DNA of 64,000 bases, from the NCBI GenBank assembly GCA_001972305.1, contig BDDD01002056.1, positions 127,669-191,668 of the forward strand, written 5' to 3'. The stretch is from Cephalotus follicularis (lineage: Eukaryota > Streptophyta > Magnoliopsida > Oxalidales > Cephalotaceae). A model generated the notes under the pieces. It saw only the letters and a program-made list of their open reading frames with translations. It was not told the origin of the DNA and did no database searches. The position numbers and the translations under genes are program-made. Of this stretch, positions 45,986 through 58,332 are shown piece after piece. Position 1 is the stretch's first letter. Each line of letters opens with the position of its first letter.

Positions 45986-48519
45986 ATATGTCCCGGCACT
46001 TTAAAGGGAAAAAAATTACAGAATGATTGTTGGTATACATAATGCGTATTAAAGAACATGCAAAAGGGGAATGTTTTGCATGTTCTCTGCAGATCTAACA
46101 ACCACAATTGATTAAATAAAAGAAAAGTGGAGTGAGTGAAGCATGTGTTGGAGTAAAGAAAGAAAAAAAAAGTGAGTGCATGAGAGTAGGTGACAAATCT
46201 GACGAATTGAGAGTTATATCAGCTGAATGAGTGATGTTAGGAGTGTTAGAAACACAGAGAGAAGTGAGGGATTGCTAAGGATTCATTGGAGCTTGCATTT
46301 GATGATTTTGGAAGCTCAAAGAAGGAATTTTGAGGCTTTAGAGACTTGGTAAGTTCTCAATCCGAAATTCTTGTTATTTTGATGATTAAATGACTAGGAA
46401 AAAAAATGTTATATATCTTCTGTTAATAGATTGGAATAACAATCTTTGAAATTGAAATGGAAGTAATAATGAAATCAAGTGGAATTGGTGATATAGCCTC
46501 TAGAATGAATTGTAATTGTTGTTAATGTTAAGATATGTTTAATGACTCCTAAGTAAGGATATATCTACTGTTGAAACATTCAAATCTATAGATGGATTGA
46601 ATAAATTATTTGAGATATGGAAGTATTTTAAATGGAACTAGAGGCTTGAGATTTTTAATGATGATTATAGTTGTTGATTAGTATATATACCTACTGATTT
46701 TTAGGTACATATCTTCTGTCAAAACAAGTTAAATGAATGGATTCGAATTTAATGATTGTTGACATAGAGTTCAAAAGGAAAAGTGGTGAAATGATGAAAG
46801 TGATGATAAATGAGCTAGGGTTAAGCTTGTTAATGTTATTGAAACCTACTGATATTGATGTATATGTTCATAAACAAACATGCATAGATCTATACTACTG
46901 AATTGAAAGAATTGTTGGTGAAAGTGACTTGGAACTCAAAGAGAAAGATCACATCCAATTGATCTTGGGATAGCGAGTTGAGGTAGGGGTAGTGATATGT
47001 TATGGAAGATTTGAGTATGCATATTATGTATGTTTATTTTCTGCATAATTATATGTATTGAAGTGATTGGAAATTGGAATTACATTACATGACTTGCCAT
47101 TTCTGCAATTTCTGGGCAGAGGCAGTCGACTGCCACACAAAGCAGTCGACTACCCAACCCAGCAGCCGGCTGGTTCTTGAGGCAGCCGACTGTTCTGGGC
47201 AGTGAATTCATGCATTGATTGAATTGTTCCTGTTTTGATATTGTTATTGAATTGTATATGTTACTACCATCTAGTATATACTGTTTGATGTTATCTAACA
47301 TCACAACTTCTGGTATTGCAACAATTGAACGAAATATGTAGTATACATACAATGCATGGTTTAAACCACCATTTTCAAGTGAGAATTCTTATTGCAAGAA
47401 TTATTGATTTATGGAAGTGTTACCAATTGTGCTACTGTCACATTATTATAAACTGTTTTGGTGTCCTTTATCACCAACATCCCTTGTATTTCAAAGAGTG
47501 AGGGCTATGTACCCAATTTATGATATAAACAATCATTTTTAAGTGAATGAGTATTTCCAAATGAATTATTGATTTTCCCTCCTATATGAGAGGTACCTAC
47601 TGATTTTATTTTCCCCAAAGTGGAAACCATTATTGAAGTGATGTCGTTTTCCTCCAAAGAGAGGTACGATAAGTGAAGTGTTACAGTTTCAAAAGAAAAC
47701 TATTTTCTATTGCATATTACCAATATATGTAATATTATTATTGAAGTGATTGTATTGCTTGTGTATGATTGCTGTGGTTGAGTGACGGAGGTTGTCATCA
47801 ACTACGGAATGTGATTCTGGGTGCCAGGAGTTGGCCAGAGTATCACCCCAGTGTGTTTGCAGTGTTAAACTACCCGCTAATGCCGGTAGTAAGTGTTACC
47901 TTATCTGTCATTTCTCGGAGCGTAGGGTGATAGATAGGTGGTGCACAGTCTGTGCTAGGAGTTAGCGACATGTGACACCCAGTGAGTGTTGAATTGATTG
48001 TACCCTTGTGCGGTATTCTTGCATATGGATTGTCTATGGCCACTTGGCATGATTGCTTATATATTGGCCCATTCAAATATTATTTTGATATAAATTGTCA
48101 TACATATTGCATCCACATATTCTGTATCATACATTACTTTTCCTACTTAGCCAAGTGAGGACAACGGCTAACCCCATACCCTTACAGATTAAGCGAAGAC
48201 TCGGAAGATTGCCGCCGAAGCTGGGATAGCTTCTTTCTTTTGTTGTTAAGGTTGTTATTTTATGTTGTTGATGTACTGTATTTTGTATCGTATTGAACGG
48301 TTCATACCCTGTTTGATGTATTGTAAGGATAACTGTTGGCTTTCCCGCACGTAGTATGAGATGCGTGCGGATGACTTATGTTTTAAATATTCCGGCTTAT
48401 CAAGTGCTTCCGAAATTTTAATGATGTATTGTTATTTGAATTGTGCTGGAATATTATGCTTAAATTCTGATATCACCACATATGCTGTCTATATTGGAAT
48501 TATGGAAACGGGGCGTGAC
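45986..48519 (+). repeat. LTR-like repeat in WRKY intron 1
   Basis: Plus-strand sequence whose 3' end (CTACTTAGCCAAGTGAGGAC...GGCTAACCCC, a GCGTGCGG block, then ACGGGGCGTGACA at 48519) matches the ends of the solo LTR (31944) and the gypsy LTR (60801). It also shares the GCCAGGAGTTGGCC boxes and a CACTTGGCATGATTGCTTA stretch. The left edge is uncertain (a TGTCCCGGC at 45988 is a candidate start), and no target duplication was found. It is divergent and older than the copia in exon 2. Confidence 0.55.
47117..47195. repeat. GCAGTCGACTGC palindrome array
   Basis: GGCAGTCGACTGCC (47121-47134, a perfect 14-bp palindrome), AGCAGTCGACTAC (47141), AGCAGCCGGCTGG (47161) and GGCAGCCGACTGT (47181), spaced about 20 bp, inside the intron LTR. 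Same architecture as the GCGTCGACGC arrays but with different arms. Confidence 0.85.
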
Positions 48520-48916
48520 AAAGACAGAAGGCAGGAGAAACATCACTGGTACAACATAATATGAGGGAAACCTAATATCCCCAAGCATTCTTTCATAGCC
48601 TGGTTAATAGCAAAGAGAAGGCTAAAGACCCAAGAGTTCCTATTTATAATAGGCACTCTCACTCCAGCAGAAAGTGTTTTATATCAACAACCTACTGAAA
48701 AAGAAGACCACCTTTTCTTCAGCTGTCCATTTAGCAGCATTATCTAGGAAGCAAACTAGCTAAATGTGGCAAACACAGAGAGCCACAAAGACGGAGTCAA
48801 GAACTACAATGGATGGCACAACATCGCAGAACAAAGGATGCTACAAAGTTAGGTCACCTAATAAAATTTACCAGTTCCCAAAAAAAAAATCATCACCATT
48901 AAGTAGGAGAATTAAC

Positions 48917-49156
48917 CTGAGAATTAGGCAGCAGTATTGGCGAATCCAGCAACGCAGTGGGGCTTATCCCGGGGGGGATGGTGAGGCACGGCGGCGATCC
49001 GACCACCGGCGAAGCCAACGGGCTCGTGGTCCGGAACCGCGCCGTATTGATCCTCTCGGCATTGAACCCGCATTTGGCGGCCCTCCTCTCCGCAATACTG
49101 GCTCTTCCGCCACCATCGCCAGTTCCGGAAACGACGCCGTTAGCGTTATGGTTCAT
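48917..49156 (-). CDS. WRKY gene exon 1
   Basis: 80 codons, [13 protein letters not shown] to SPILLPNSQ, ending at CAG|GTTAAT. It carries the first Ser-Pro cluster ([18 protein letters not shown]), the region that MAP kinases phosphorylate in group I WRKY proteins. One residue is unusual: [13 protein letters not shown], where relatives have Ala at the Cys. Phase 0 at the donor. Confidence 0.85.
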
Positions 49157-49954
49157 TTGGTAATTTTAAGGTTGGGCTGTACTAAAGTGACGCGGGGGTG
49201 ATTTTTGGGATTTGATTGTAGAACCCTAAAGGTTTATTTATTTATTGGTTTAGTTTATGTTAGAGCTCCCATAAAAAAATGAGAGCTGAAAGTGGCACAA
49301 GAGAGTGGGATTAGGGAATAGGAAAAACATAGAGAGAAAGAGAGAGTTGAAATGTACGATCTTGTTAGATTCTGGTCCACAATCAGTGGATCGCTCGCAC
49401 ATTTTGAGGTAACAATTGGAAAGAGTTTTTTTTTTAATAAATGTCAATTACCATCAAAATTTTGATAAATTATGCAATAAATACTGATGTGATGTTTTTT
49501 TAATCTACATTATAAATCGAAATTTATGGAAAATAATTATATCTATTTATCGCTTATATTTACATTTAGTATTAAATTCATTTTTACCCATTGAATTTGT
49601 TTGTTGTTTCAAAATGTACTCCCAACTTTCTTTCTTGGTCAAATGCACTCTCAAAGATTTTCGACACAGTTAGCATTCCGTTGGCTTTGCTGTTAGTTAC
49701 TAGTTTCTAACTCTAAAAATCATGTAATCACTGTTAAGTGTCACTTAGCATTATATTTTAGGTCTGGGTTTGACTTAGAACAACTGGGCTTCTCTCTCAA
49801 ATTTTGGTTTGGGCCTCACTTCCATTAACATTAAGTCTGAATTGAATGAAATGGTTGACACCATCTTCTACCCGACCCATTCAGTAACAAAATAAGAACC
49901 CTAATCTTGCATTGAATCACGTCTAATCTCAACACAAACATATCGAACAACACT
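49157..49954 (-). promoter_or_regulatory. WRKY 5' flank and probable promoter
   Basis: On the minus strand, pyrimidine-rich CTCTCTCTTTCTCTCT (about 49330-49350) suggests a start site or leader roughly 180 bp before the ATG. A short upstream frame ATGGGAGCTCTAACATAA (about 49260-49277) lies in the leader. W-box cores: TTGACC on the minus strand (49642-49637) and TTGACT on the plus strand (49770-49775), which could allow WRKY self-regulation. No clear TATA box. All inferred. Confidence 0.35.
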
Positions 49955-50342
49955 AATGTTGTCAAAATCGGATCGAACGTCGAGCACAGAGTTCAACAAG
50001 GGTCGAACCGTACTACATAAAATTCATTACATTAACAGTATAATATTTTATAAAATAACAATATTGTTCTTATTTATATAAAATATTGATAACATAATTA
50101 AAAAATAATATGATTTGGGTTGATCTAAATACAAAACAACTAAGGATTTTTTTTCTTTTTTTTTTTCAAAAACCGGTTCTGACCGCTTTTGATTGGTTTT
50201 ATCCGATTCTGACCAGTTTTAATCAGTTTTAACCAGTTTTGAACAAAAAAAGTTTTTTTTGGTGTGATTGGTCGGGTCTCACGGCCAATTTCGGATTTTA
50301 TCTGTCCGACCGTCTGATCTGGTCTGTTTCTGACAACATTTA
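49955..50342. mobile_element. Possible MITE
   Basis: AATGTTGTCAAAATCGGATCG at the left is matched in inverse orientation by CGACCG...GTTTCTGACAACATT at the right. Inside, 50165-50245 has four or five tandem copies of a TTCTGACCAGTTTTAATC-like 18-20-bp unit. No coding capacity; target duplication not clear. Confidence 0.4.
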
Positions 50343-51420
50343 TTAAGACTACACAAACAAAATCGTTTGCTAACCATAATCGATCCCTAATTGGACAATG
50401 TATGATGTTGCATGTTTTTTTATTTAACAAAACTGAAGTTTTTTGTATGCCTTAGATTTCATTTTTTTTTATTAGGGTTACTTACTTTTTATAGTGAAAT
50501 TGATAGTGAAGTAAACCAAACATTTGTAAAAAGGGTTATTTTTAGAATATGTTGCAATTGTAGTCTTGTTGAGTCACACATGGGTTAGACATACTGACAG
50601 AACCGTAGAAACGAGAAAACTAAATGTGGTAACCATTTAAGCATATATAATTTTATTATCATAATAATGTATTTATAGCTTTATTACCAGTGAAATGTGG
50701 TCTTGTGGCGATTAAAATATATACATTTATTTCATACATTGTGGTTATTAAATATATACTGCAATATATAATGCCTGGTCTTACCCATTTTGATTTATCA
50801 GTATAATGTACTTTTTGGGGTATCATGTGTTTATTGTGATTGATACAACATTTTTGGTTTTAGTATATCGGACTCCTAATATGCTATTCTTGTCTGACAT
50901 ATTCTATCTTATTTTAAAAACACTTTTAATTGATAATATCACAATAATAGTTTGTTGGTAAGGGGAAACAATAGTTTGTTATTGCTTTGGGTACGATGAC
51001 ATGCTCTTCTTACAAGTATGAGTTGACTGTTATTCTTTGTGCACATGCTATAAGAGCTATCATGTTTGATAGAAGGAAGGTGGAAGATTTTATGGATGAG
51101 TGTTATCACAAGGCCACTTAAAGGTTTACAGTTTCTATATTGATCTTGTGAAAGGCAGTACTTATAGGAGAAATGTGATTTGGAGGCTATACTTCCTCTG
51201 TTGATGAAAAGACAGCCTGATAGACTGAAATTATAAAGGAAGAGAGGTCTAGATGAGCCAAATCCTTATAGGCTGAAGAGGCAGCACAAAATAATTTCTT
51301 CTTCGAGACCTGAACTTATCTGTGTTATTTTATTGTATGCTTGGTACTATATGTATCGATTGTATTTAATTAGCTTAAATTTCTATTTATGTAAATCTGT
51401 TGTTATTATTATACGGATTC
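50343..51420. other. Non-coding AT-rich DNA
   Basis: No gene or bounded repeat recognised. Confidence 0.5.
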
Positions 51421-52279
51421 GTTATGTTTGAGTTTTGGGAGCGTGGGACGACATTTGGTTATATGCACATATGTGGATCCATTTAGGACCACACAAATCA
51501 CCCTTGACCCACCAAACTCACACTCTTCACTCCATTTTCTTGCCTTACTCGTAGTCCCCATTTCCCAATACTATCTTTTTTCTTCTTCAACCAACATCAC
51601 ACAACAAGCACATTCACACTTCGTTATATTTTGGTCTTTCATCAGCAACAAACTAACATACAACACTTAAACACAAAAACTCTCTCTCATCTCTCTCCTT
51701 ACTGCCGAACGAAGGAAGCCTCCAAGAAGGAAGATTGAAGCCTTCTTGCACCAAGAACAACATTTACACAACATCCATTGAAGCTTAAAGCTAGAGGATT
51801 CTTGGACTTGAGTCTACTCTCCTATTTCTACTGTCATTCAACAAATACAAGCTCCAAGCATTTGGGTATAGTTTCTCTACCTAAAATGCTACTGATTATG
51901 CATATTATAATTTGTATAAACTGATCATTTGAACTGAATTGAGTGAGAAATTGATTGATATTGTTATTTTAGGGTTATTGTGATATTAACCTAGAAATGA
52001 TTCTAGAGTTTAAACCTTTAAAACAAATGGTTAACAACTGATCTAAATACCCTAAAACACCTGTATAAACTCTTGAAACTGGAAGAAAATGACTAACAAA
52101 AGGATTGATTTAAAATGGTTTTTGAAACTTAAAACCGGTAATGTTACTGTCTATCTAAGGGCTTGCGCTTTGCCCATAAGCATCAGCGCTTAGTGCAGTT
52201 ATACCTTGAAATCAAATAAAGCCCAACCAAAGCGCTAACGCTTTGATGTTAAGCGTCGTCGCTTAACCTGGGTTCATCC
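51421..52279 (+). repeat. LTR-like fragment
   Basis: Non-coding. Contains a CT-rich leader-like stretch (about 51680-51720) and, at 52160-52266, near-palindromes of the GTCGAC family (AAAGCGCTAACGCTTT and TTAAGCGTCGTCGCTTAA), as in the arrays of other LTRs here. It is cut at 52280 by the next LTR. Family uncertain. Confidence 0.35.
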
Positions 52280-54165
52280 TGTTTGATAGGGTGACCCGAC
52301 AAGTCATTGGATGAGTTTTTGTATCAAACCTATCTGTATATAAATAAACACTCTTATTCTATATATATGACATGTGTTATTTTGTTTATAATTTATATGG
52401 CAATATCACTTGTGTTTTATCATATAATCGAAATAGTCTATATAAACCTACTTACGCTTGTGATGCCCTAACATAAGGTTGGAAGCCAAGCATGGAGGCA
52501 GTGAGATTGGTTAACTTATTCCTTATGTCGAATTAGTTCCAAGTCATAGGTTCACTTCATGGGCATTAGTGAACCGGATAGACTTGCGCGTATGTTGCAT
52601 GCTTTTGGGAATTGGAGGATGGATTCTCTCACTACCATCTGTGTTACGACACTAGGGAAAATACGGGGTGCGCGCTGGGAGTGTGTACACTGAACAGGAA
52701 CCGCGTAGGAGACACTATTTGGATAGTTGCTATTCTCGTGTCAGTAGTGACTCCTACTTGTTGCAGTTGTGTATAAGTGCTAGTCACTTAGCGAGTTCTC
52801 GAACTTGTCTAATCCTTATACCTGAGTGACTGCTCTATATTGTATGGAGACAGTTATGCTTTGATCTCCACCTAACCCAGTTCTTGCGCAGGGCTGGCAA
52901 TCGGGTGGTCTTTGGGTATGATCGAATCTATACGAATATAAACGAGTGCGCAATATGGGATTGTCACACCTGAGCGAAGGTGATCGACTCTATTATGGTC
53001 GGATTGTACTTTGGATTTATGAAATCCTTGGCCAAGGTTGAGGTGGACTGGAAATTGGATTTTTGGAGAGTCTACCAAAGTATCTAGTAATTAATCATAT
53101 ATTTTAGCCACTGAGGTAAAATTAGGATTGATACGTATTCTTACCCTATACCTCAGCGGGGCCAAGTATGACGAGGAATTTAGTGCACGTGAACCGACAA
53201 CTTAAAAAGTCTCGCGTTACGGAGGTGTGTAATAAATTATGAGAAAAATAATTAGATTAATTTTTTCATCCGGATAATATTGGATATTAGTCTAAAAGCA
53301 TTTTAAATAGGTCTGGGACTATTTAGAATGGCCTAACCGAACCCTAGGAGTATTTCGGTAATTTATGAAGACCACTGATTCTAACCAAGATTTTAAAAGG
53401 TCCCTGTCCGATAATGATTTCTTCATAAATATGTTGGACATATATAGTCTTTGTGACAATTATAAAAATCAAATATTTGTTAGGTGGATTTTGTGAATTG
53501 TGTCATCATTAAATGGTGACACATTTGCTTGATCTTATTTAATTAATATTCGAAGGGATATGTAACATTACTAAAATGAGTATGACTCATTTAAGTTAGT
53601 GTTGGCTATTTTCTTGGAGAAGTGAACATATGTCATAAAAAGAATGAGTTAGACTCATTTTTGACACGTAAAGCCCAGCATCTCTAAGCGTCGACGCCTT
53701 TGGAGAAAGCGTCGACGCTTAGTGCGTTAACGTGGGTACCCTACGTGGGCACCGACGTGCGCACGATCTCTCTCCCACTCCCAACGATTTTCTCTTATCA
53801 GAGAATTGATGGGAGCACGTCGGGATCATGGGAAAAGGTTTTCTTAGAGGAAATAACGTGATGATACACAATGGTGGGCGTTGGTGCGTGCAACTTGGTG
53901 CGCTACCAGTTCGCATAAAGACAAGGTGTGAAATTGTTGTTAAAAAGGCATCCAACACTGTCGAACATGAGAGCAGTCCCTTCGCTGATTAGTTCACCAA
54001 GCTTGGAGCTAACCTAGGGTAGATTGTGATTGATTATCTTTGTCAAGTTCAATGCATCCTATGTGAGCATGGTTAGAGAGTGTTGAGTGCGGCATTGTTA
54101 GAACAAAACAAAGACTTCATTTTGGAGAACAACGGCTGTCAACATTTTTGAACGTGGTGTTTGGA
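52280..54165 (+). mobile_element. Copia-type LTR, 3' truncated
   Basis: Starts TGTTTGATAGGGTGACCCG and aligns in the plus direction with the minus-strand LTRs at 2261-3884, 5516-7744 and 12542-14762 (GCGCGCTGGGAGTGTGTACAC, CTCGTGTCAGTAGTGACTCC, GAGCGAAGGTGATCG). Two palindromes at 53686-53720. The right end lacks the CCATCA terminus and runs into another LTR fragment at 54166. Confidence 0.7.
53686..53720. repeat. Pair of GCGTCGACGC palindromes
   Basis: AAGCGTCGACGCCTT (53686) and AAGCGTCGACGCTT (53707-53720), 21 bp apart, in the plus-strand copia LTR. Confidence 0.85.
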
Positions 54166-54566
54166 TAACACACCCCGTTCTCAGTAATCATATACATATC
54201 GACCGGGAGGTCGTGACAATTACCATTTATCCAGCTTATACGAAAATCGATAAAATTTAAAATTTTCAAATCATATAAAATAATTGCGGAAGCATTCATA
54301 AATAAGCTGAATTAAATACGTAACATGCATCCCATACTACATGTTACCAAGTCCGACAACGGTATAATAAAACATTGTTAATCGCCCTCAAAATGGAGCA
54401 TGATCAAAACATTATCTATCAATAATCTACTCAATACATAAATCCATCCATTATAATGACATTAACATCTCTCAAAGGAAATACAATTTAACTCTTCTTC
54501 ATTTTCCCACGCTCGACGATGTCACTCCACTGCATCAATATGAAATTGATAGGGTTAGCCGAATCC
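54166..54566 (-). repeat. Fragment of a Ty3/gypsy LTR
   Basis: Read on the minus strand it resembles the 3' 400 bp of the LTR at 60801-61220 (GGGGTTAGCC-type block at 54553, ATGCGTGCGG-like CATACTACATGTTACC, AATTGCGGAAGCATTCATAAA, ACACCCCGTT end). Truncated at 54566 by the next element. Confidence 0.6.
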
Positions 54567-55237
54567 TGTAACACCCCAAAATTTTATAATGAAAGAATGT
54601 CATTTGGGCTTGAAATGTTTTATTATTATGTTTGGGCCGAACTGGATTAAAAGGAAAAAGGGAAGGCTGGGCTGACCTTGACCAGTTCTCAGCCCACATT
54701 GTGAAGGAAATGGTAGTAATGTCCAGTGAATTCTAGAGTCTTCCATTCTTGGCTATAAAAGAGAAAGTGGAGAGTGTGGGGACAGTTGTTGCCGAAATGG
54801 AGAGAAAGAGACAAGAGAATGTCAGTATCGAGAGAATTCTTGTCTCTCCCTTTTCACTCTTGATTTAATCCCCTCTTTTCCAACCATGAGAGAGACATGT
54901 AGAGGAAACCCGAGGAAGCAAAAAGAGAAACAAAGAAGGAAAGAGCTTAGCGTAAAGCCAAGGGAACGATTGCTCGTGTTAGCAGCAAGAAGGAAAGTGA
55001 AGAGAAAGACTGTGGAATTCTAGAGATGGTTGGGATTAAGACTCGATGTTTTTGAGGTAGGTTCTACTACCTACTCGCACCTCTGTATGAATGTTTGAAT
55101 GAATGTATTATCACTGTTATTGCTCAGATCAAGGGTAGTGAATGATTGTAAGGTTAAATGTGTATGATAGTCCTCAGGGTATGAATGGATACTGTAATTT
55201 GGGTCACAATGTAATGATAGTGTTTTATACGTTAGCC

Positions 55238-55423
55238 GAGCACTCGTCTGAGCGTACCAGACCGTGTGCCGAGCACGCCATAGCATGCATCCCGAGCATG
55301 CCAGGCAAAGTGCCCGAGTGCTCTATGGCATGCATCTCGAGCATACCAGGCAATGCGCCCGGGCACACCATAGCATGTGTCCCGATCATGCCAGGAAATG
55401 TGCCTGAGCACGCCTAAGCATGT
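55238..55423. repeat. 45-bp tandem repeat in the gypsy LTR
   Basis: Unit resembling GCATGCATCCCGAGCATGCC plus AGGCAA-GTGCCCGAGCACNCCATA. GCATG starts recur at 55283, 55328, 55373 and 55418, exactly 45 bp apart. The array resumes at 57033 after the inserted element. Confidence 0.85.
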
Positions 55424-57032
55424 TGATAAGCATCAAAATGTGTGATTTTAATGATTTATTTATTATATTTTTATGCTTAGAATAGACTACTGTGGTGGTG
55501 TTTATTTGATTTTCAGGTATTATTTGATTATTGCGGAATAAAGAAAATGAAGCTAAAACGCTACTTTTCGAGTTAAAGTGGTTTGAAGTTAAAAATCGGT
55601 TAAAAAGTGTACCCACTTAAGCGAGAGAAGTCAAAATTTAAAGCTCAAAAGATCTTGAATATTGAGCTCATTTTGTTCATAAAATTATTTGGAGTACTTT
55701 TAGTTCTTTGGCCGACTCATTCTGAAGCTCCGATGAAAAGATGTCGCAAGAAAAACAAATGTTGAATCATTTGAACACCAGCGCGCCATGTGTTGCCATC
55801 AGCAGCGCTCCACGCCACAAGTCTCCAGTAGCAAATCAATTACATTCGCCTCCATGCAATCCATCATCAAGCGTGTATGTATGTAGTCTTCAGCCCAGTC
55901 CATGCAACGCATCCATGTGCATCAAGCCGTAATTCGAATCAGCAGCATCTTATGCGCCACGACAACCTGCAATCCAAAACGCTAGCATCATGTGCACACA
56001 TCCAGCCCATGGTATACATAAGTCCATGCATGCAATCAGTAATATGCAAAGCCCATGCGCCCAGACCATGCGCCCGCGTTTTAGTGCTTTAGGTTTAGTC
56101 GGCTACATGTGCATATATATATTGCATTGTGAGTAGTAGACAAGGGAGACGCACAATTGAGGCAGCAGTGGCTTCGGCCGAAGGAGACAGAAGAAGGCGC
56201 ACAACAGCCGACAGTGGAAGGATGAAGAATTCATTGAAGATATCTACCTCCATCGTCATGTCCGGCTAAGTATTTTAATCCTTAGATGTAGATGAACCCA
56301 CGTTATATATATTTTTCAGTTTTGGTTTTAAGTTTAATTGCATGTTTGTGAGACAATTTTTCTTGTTAATGTAGTGACAACATTGATGAGAATAATTTTT
56401 AATATATAAAATCTGTTTTGATGATTTATTGTTAGTAGTTTTATTTCATCTGTATCATGCAATATTTTTCTATGTGATTGAACCAATGACAGCCTTTAAC
56501 CAATCAACATTTTGAGAGTATCAAGGTGTGACATGATGGGTTGTACCTAGGCAAAATCACTAGTTTGCTGTGTTAACCAAAGACAGTCTTTAACCAATCA
56601 ACCTTTTGAGAGTATCAATGTTTGACAGGATAGGTTGTACCTAGGTTAATTCGGTAAATTTCTACGCTAAACTGAAACTTGTGCCATGAATTTTAATATA
56701 TATATACATGCGGGGATTCTCACATCTACGGGATTGCTGTTTCATATTATTTTTCATATTTATTTATTTTGTTAGTTTACGTTAGATATTTAATTTGAAT
56801 TGTTCAATTTCTCATTAAATTAATTTAATCCAAATCAATTCTCTTTTCAATTCATTTTATTTGCATTGTTAGCTTAGATTAAATTAATTTCGTATTCGTT
56901 ATTTTTGTTTAGTTACATCCTAAGTTTATTTTTATAGCATCTCCTTTCAGCTCTTCGTGGGAACGATCCCTACTTCCACTTGCTAAATTGTTAGATTAGG
57001 GTAATTTTGATTCGGCCTAACGACACCCATCA
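55424..57032 (+). mobile_element. 1.6 kb LTR-like insertion with perfect target duplication
   Basis: TGATAAGCATCAAAATG ... GACACCCATCA, flanked by CATGT (55419-55423 and 57033-57037). No coding sequence, primer binding site or internal direct repeats seen, so a solo LTR is the simplest reading. Its 3' part has GTGGGAACGATCCCTAC and AACGACACCCATCA, as in many plant gypsy LTR ends. A diverged partial copy is at 17478. Confidence 0.85.
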
Positions 57033-58332
57033 CATGTGTCCGAGCATGCTAGACCATGCGCCCAACTAGGCCGAGCATGAGTCAGAGATGGACTAAAATC
57101 CTTGAGCAGACCAACACCCAAGTATGTTAAGGTAAGGACTGAATGTGACTGTAAACGGAATGAAAAGCAGACTAGGTGTAGATAAAGTCAGACCTCTTAG
57201 GGAACCCGAGCTCCCAGCTCTGGTCCGGCTAATGAGGAATGTACTGTAATGTAATGTTGTGTAATGGGTCACCATTAAGATCAACCCTACGGGGGTCACC
57301 AATGAGATGAACCAGGAAAGCTATCGCCCGAGATGAACCAATGGGTCACCAACCGAGATGAACCAGGAGAGTCACCGAGGTGGATAGCATACGGGGATCA
57401 CCGATTGAGATGAGCCTGATGGATCACAAATCGAGATGAGCCATAAATGTTAAATGAATGCTAATGTGTAAATGTTATAACTGTATTAAGGTCTGACCTA
57501 AGGTACATGTAAATGTGTATGTTCCTCTCTTCTGCCTAAACGCCTAGAGCGCGTACATTGTTCTTCCCTAAGCCGAGGAGTCCAAGGAACATGTCTGCCT
57601 AATAGTGTAATGCTCTCCCATCTCGATTCCTCTGCCTTTAACTTCTGGAGTGCGTGTTTCGCTCCTCATTAAGCCGAGAAAGCCAAGGAAGGACTGTATA
57701 GATGATTATTAATGGCTTTGGAATGGTATTAATGCTAGTATTGAATGTCCGAGCTTCCACTTGCATCTCTCATGATATACATGCTTATACTTGCTACATC
57801 TGCACCTTCCATGCATGCATATGTAGTAGTTCCTACACAACCAGTGGTTGCTGACCCATTGCATTATAATGTAATGGGTCAGGTGCAGGAGGAGTTCTAC
57901 AGCAAGCAGAGGATTGAAGCAGTCGTGTAAGTCTCTTCCCTCCACTGCAGCCCGACGACCGATTTAATATAAAAGTGTGATTGTAAATGGTTATATGACC
58001 TGCCGGTTTGTGACAGAGCTTGTCTTTGAACAGTATTGTATACATTGGGTTTTATCCACATAAGTGATGTTTTTATTTGGTTTTCTGCATGCACTGTTAT
58101 ATGTTAAATGTTTTATTTATGCTGCTACAATGATAATGAAGTGTATGGTAAGGTTTGTAGCGCACTAGGCCTTGGGGACTATTCCTTGGGGTTTGGGTCG
58201 TTACAGTTTTGGTATCAGAGCGCCAGGTTCTTCTATGCTGGGTATACCAGTATATAGTCCTTGGATTGAAAAGTTAATTGCATGCGAATATTATAAGTGG
58301 ATATTAACCCTTTGTTTTCATGTAAGGAAAAT

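Larger units (their letters stand above)
36310..49156 (-). pseudogene. Group I WRKY transcription factor gene (WRKY2-like), exon 2 disrupted
   Basis: Five coding exons with consensus splice sites: 49156-48917, exon 2 (44606-44459 plus 40706-40681), 38554-37692, 37612-37454 and 37006-36310. The ATG at 49156 has an in-frame TAA 12 bases upstream. Features in order: FNAERINT and [13 protein letters not shown] SP cluster (exon 1), PSPTTGTF SP cluster (exon 2), N-terminal WRKYGQK with CX4C-X22-HXH (exon 3), acidic [14 protein letters not shown]-terminal WRKYGQK (exon 4), and its CX4C-X23-HXH zinc finger and AARNSSH tail (exon 5). The order and motifs resemble Arabidopsis WRKY2, which binds W-boxes (TTGAC) in the nucleus. 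With exon 2 the protein would be 710 aa, without it 652 aa. Exon 2 holds a TAG and a 3.7 kb copia insertion; because it is phase 0/0, exon skipping would restore a reading frame. Whether the gene is dead or makes a shorter factor is open. Confidence 0.88.
54567..58205 (+). repeat. 5' LTR of the plus-strand gypsy element, with nested insertion
   Basis: 3639 bp as it stands; about 2.0 kb without the insertion at 55424-57032. It contains a 45-bp tandem repeat around the insertion site and, at 57280-57430, four or five degenerate copies of GGGTCACCAACCGAGATGAACC. Confidence 0.8.

Noticed and set aside
47080..47352. 90-codon frame through the GCAGTCGACTGC array
   Set aside because: It contains no domain and follows repeat DNA; the palindromes explain the open frame.
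44607..48916. The copia element placed in an intron of the WRKY gene
   Set aside because: The two flanks of the element rejoin into an open stretch with matching phases, a WRKY-family SP motif and consensus splice sites, so the site is exonic.
54567..58205. A 3.6 kb gypsy LTR as one unit
   Set aside because: CATGT duplications and the interrupted 45-bp repeat show that 1.6 kb of it is a later insertion.
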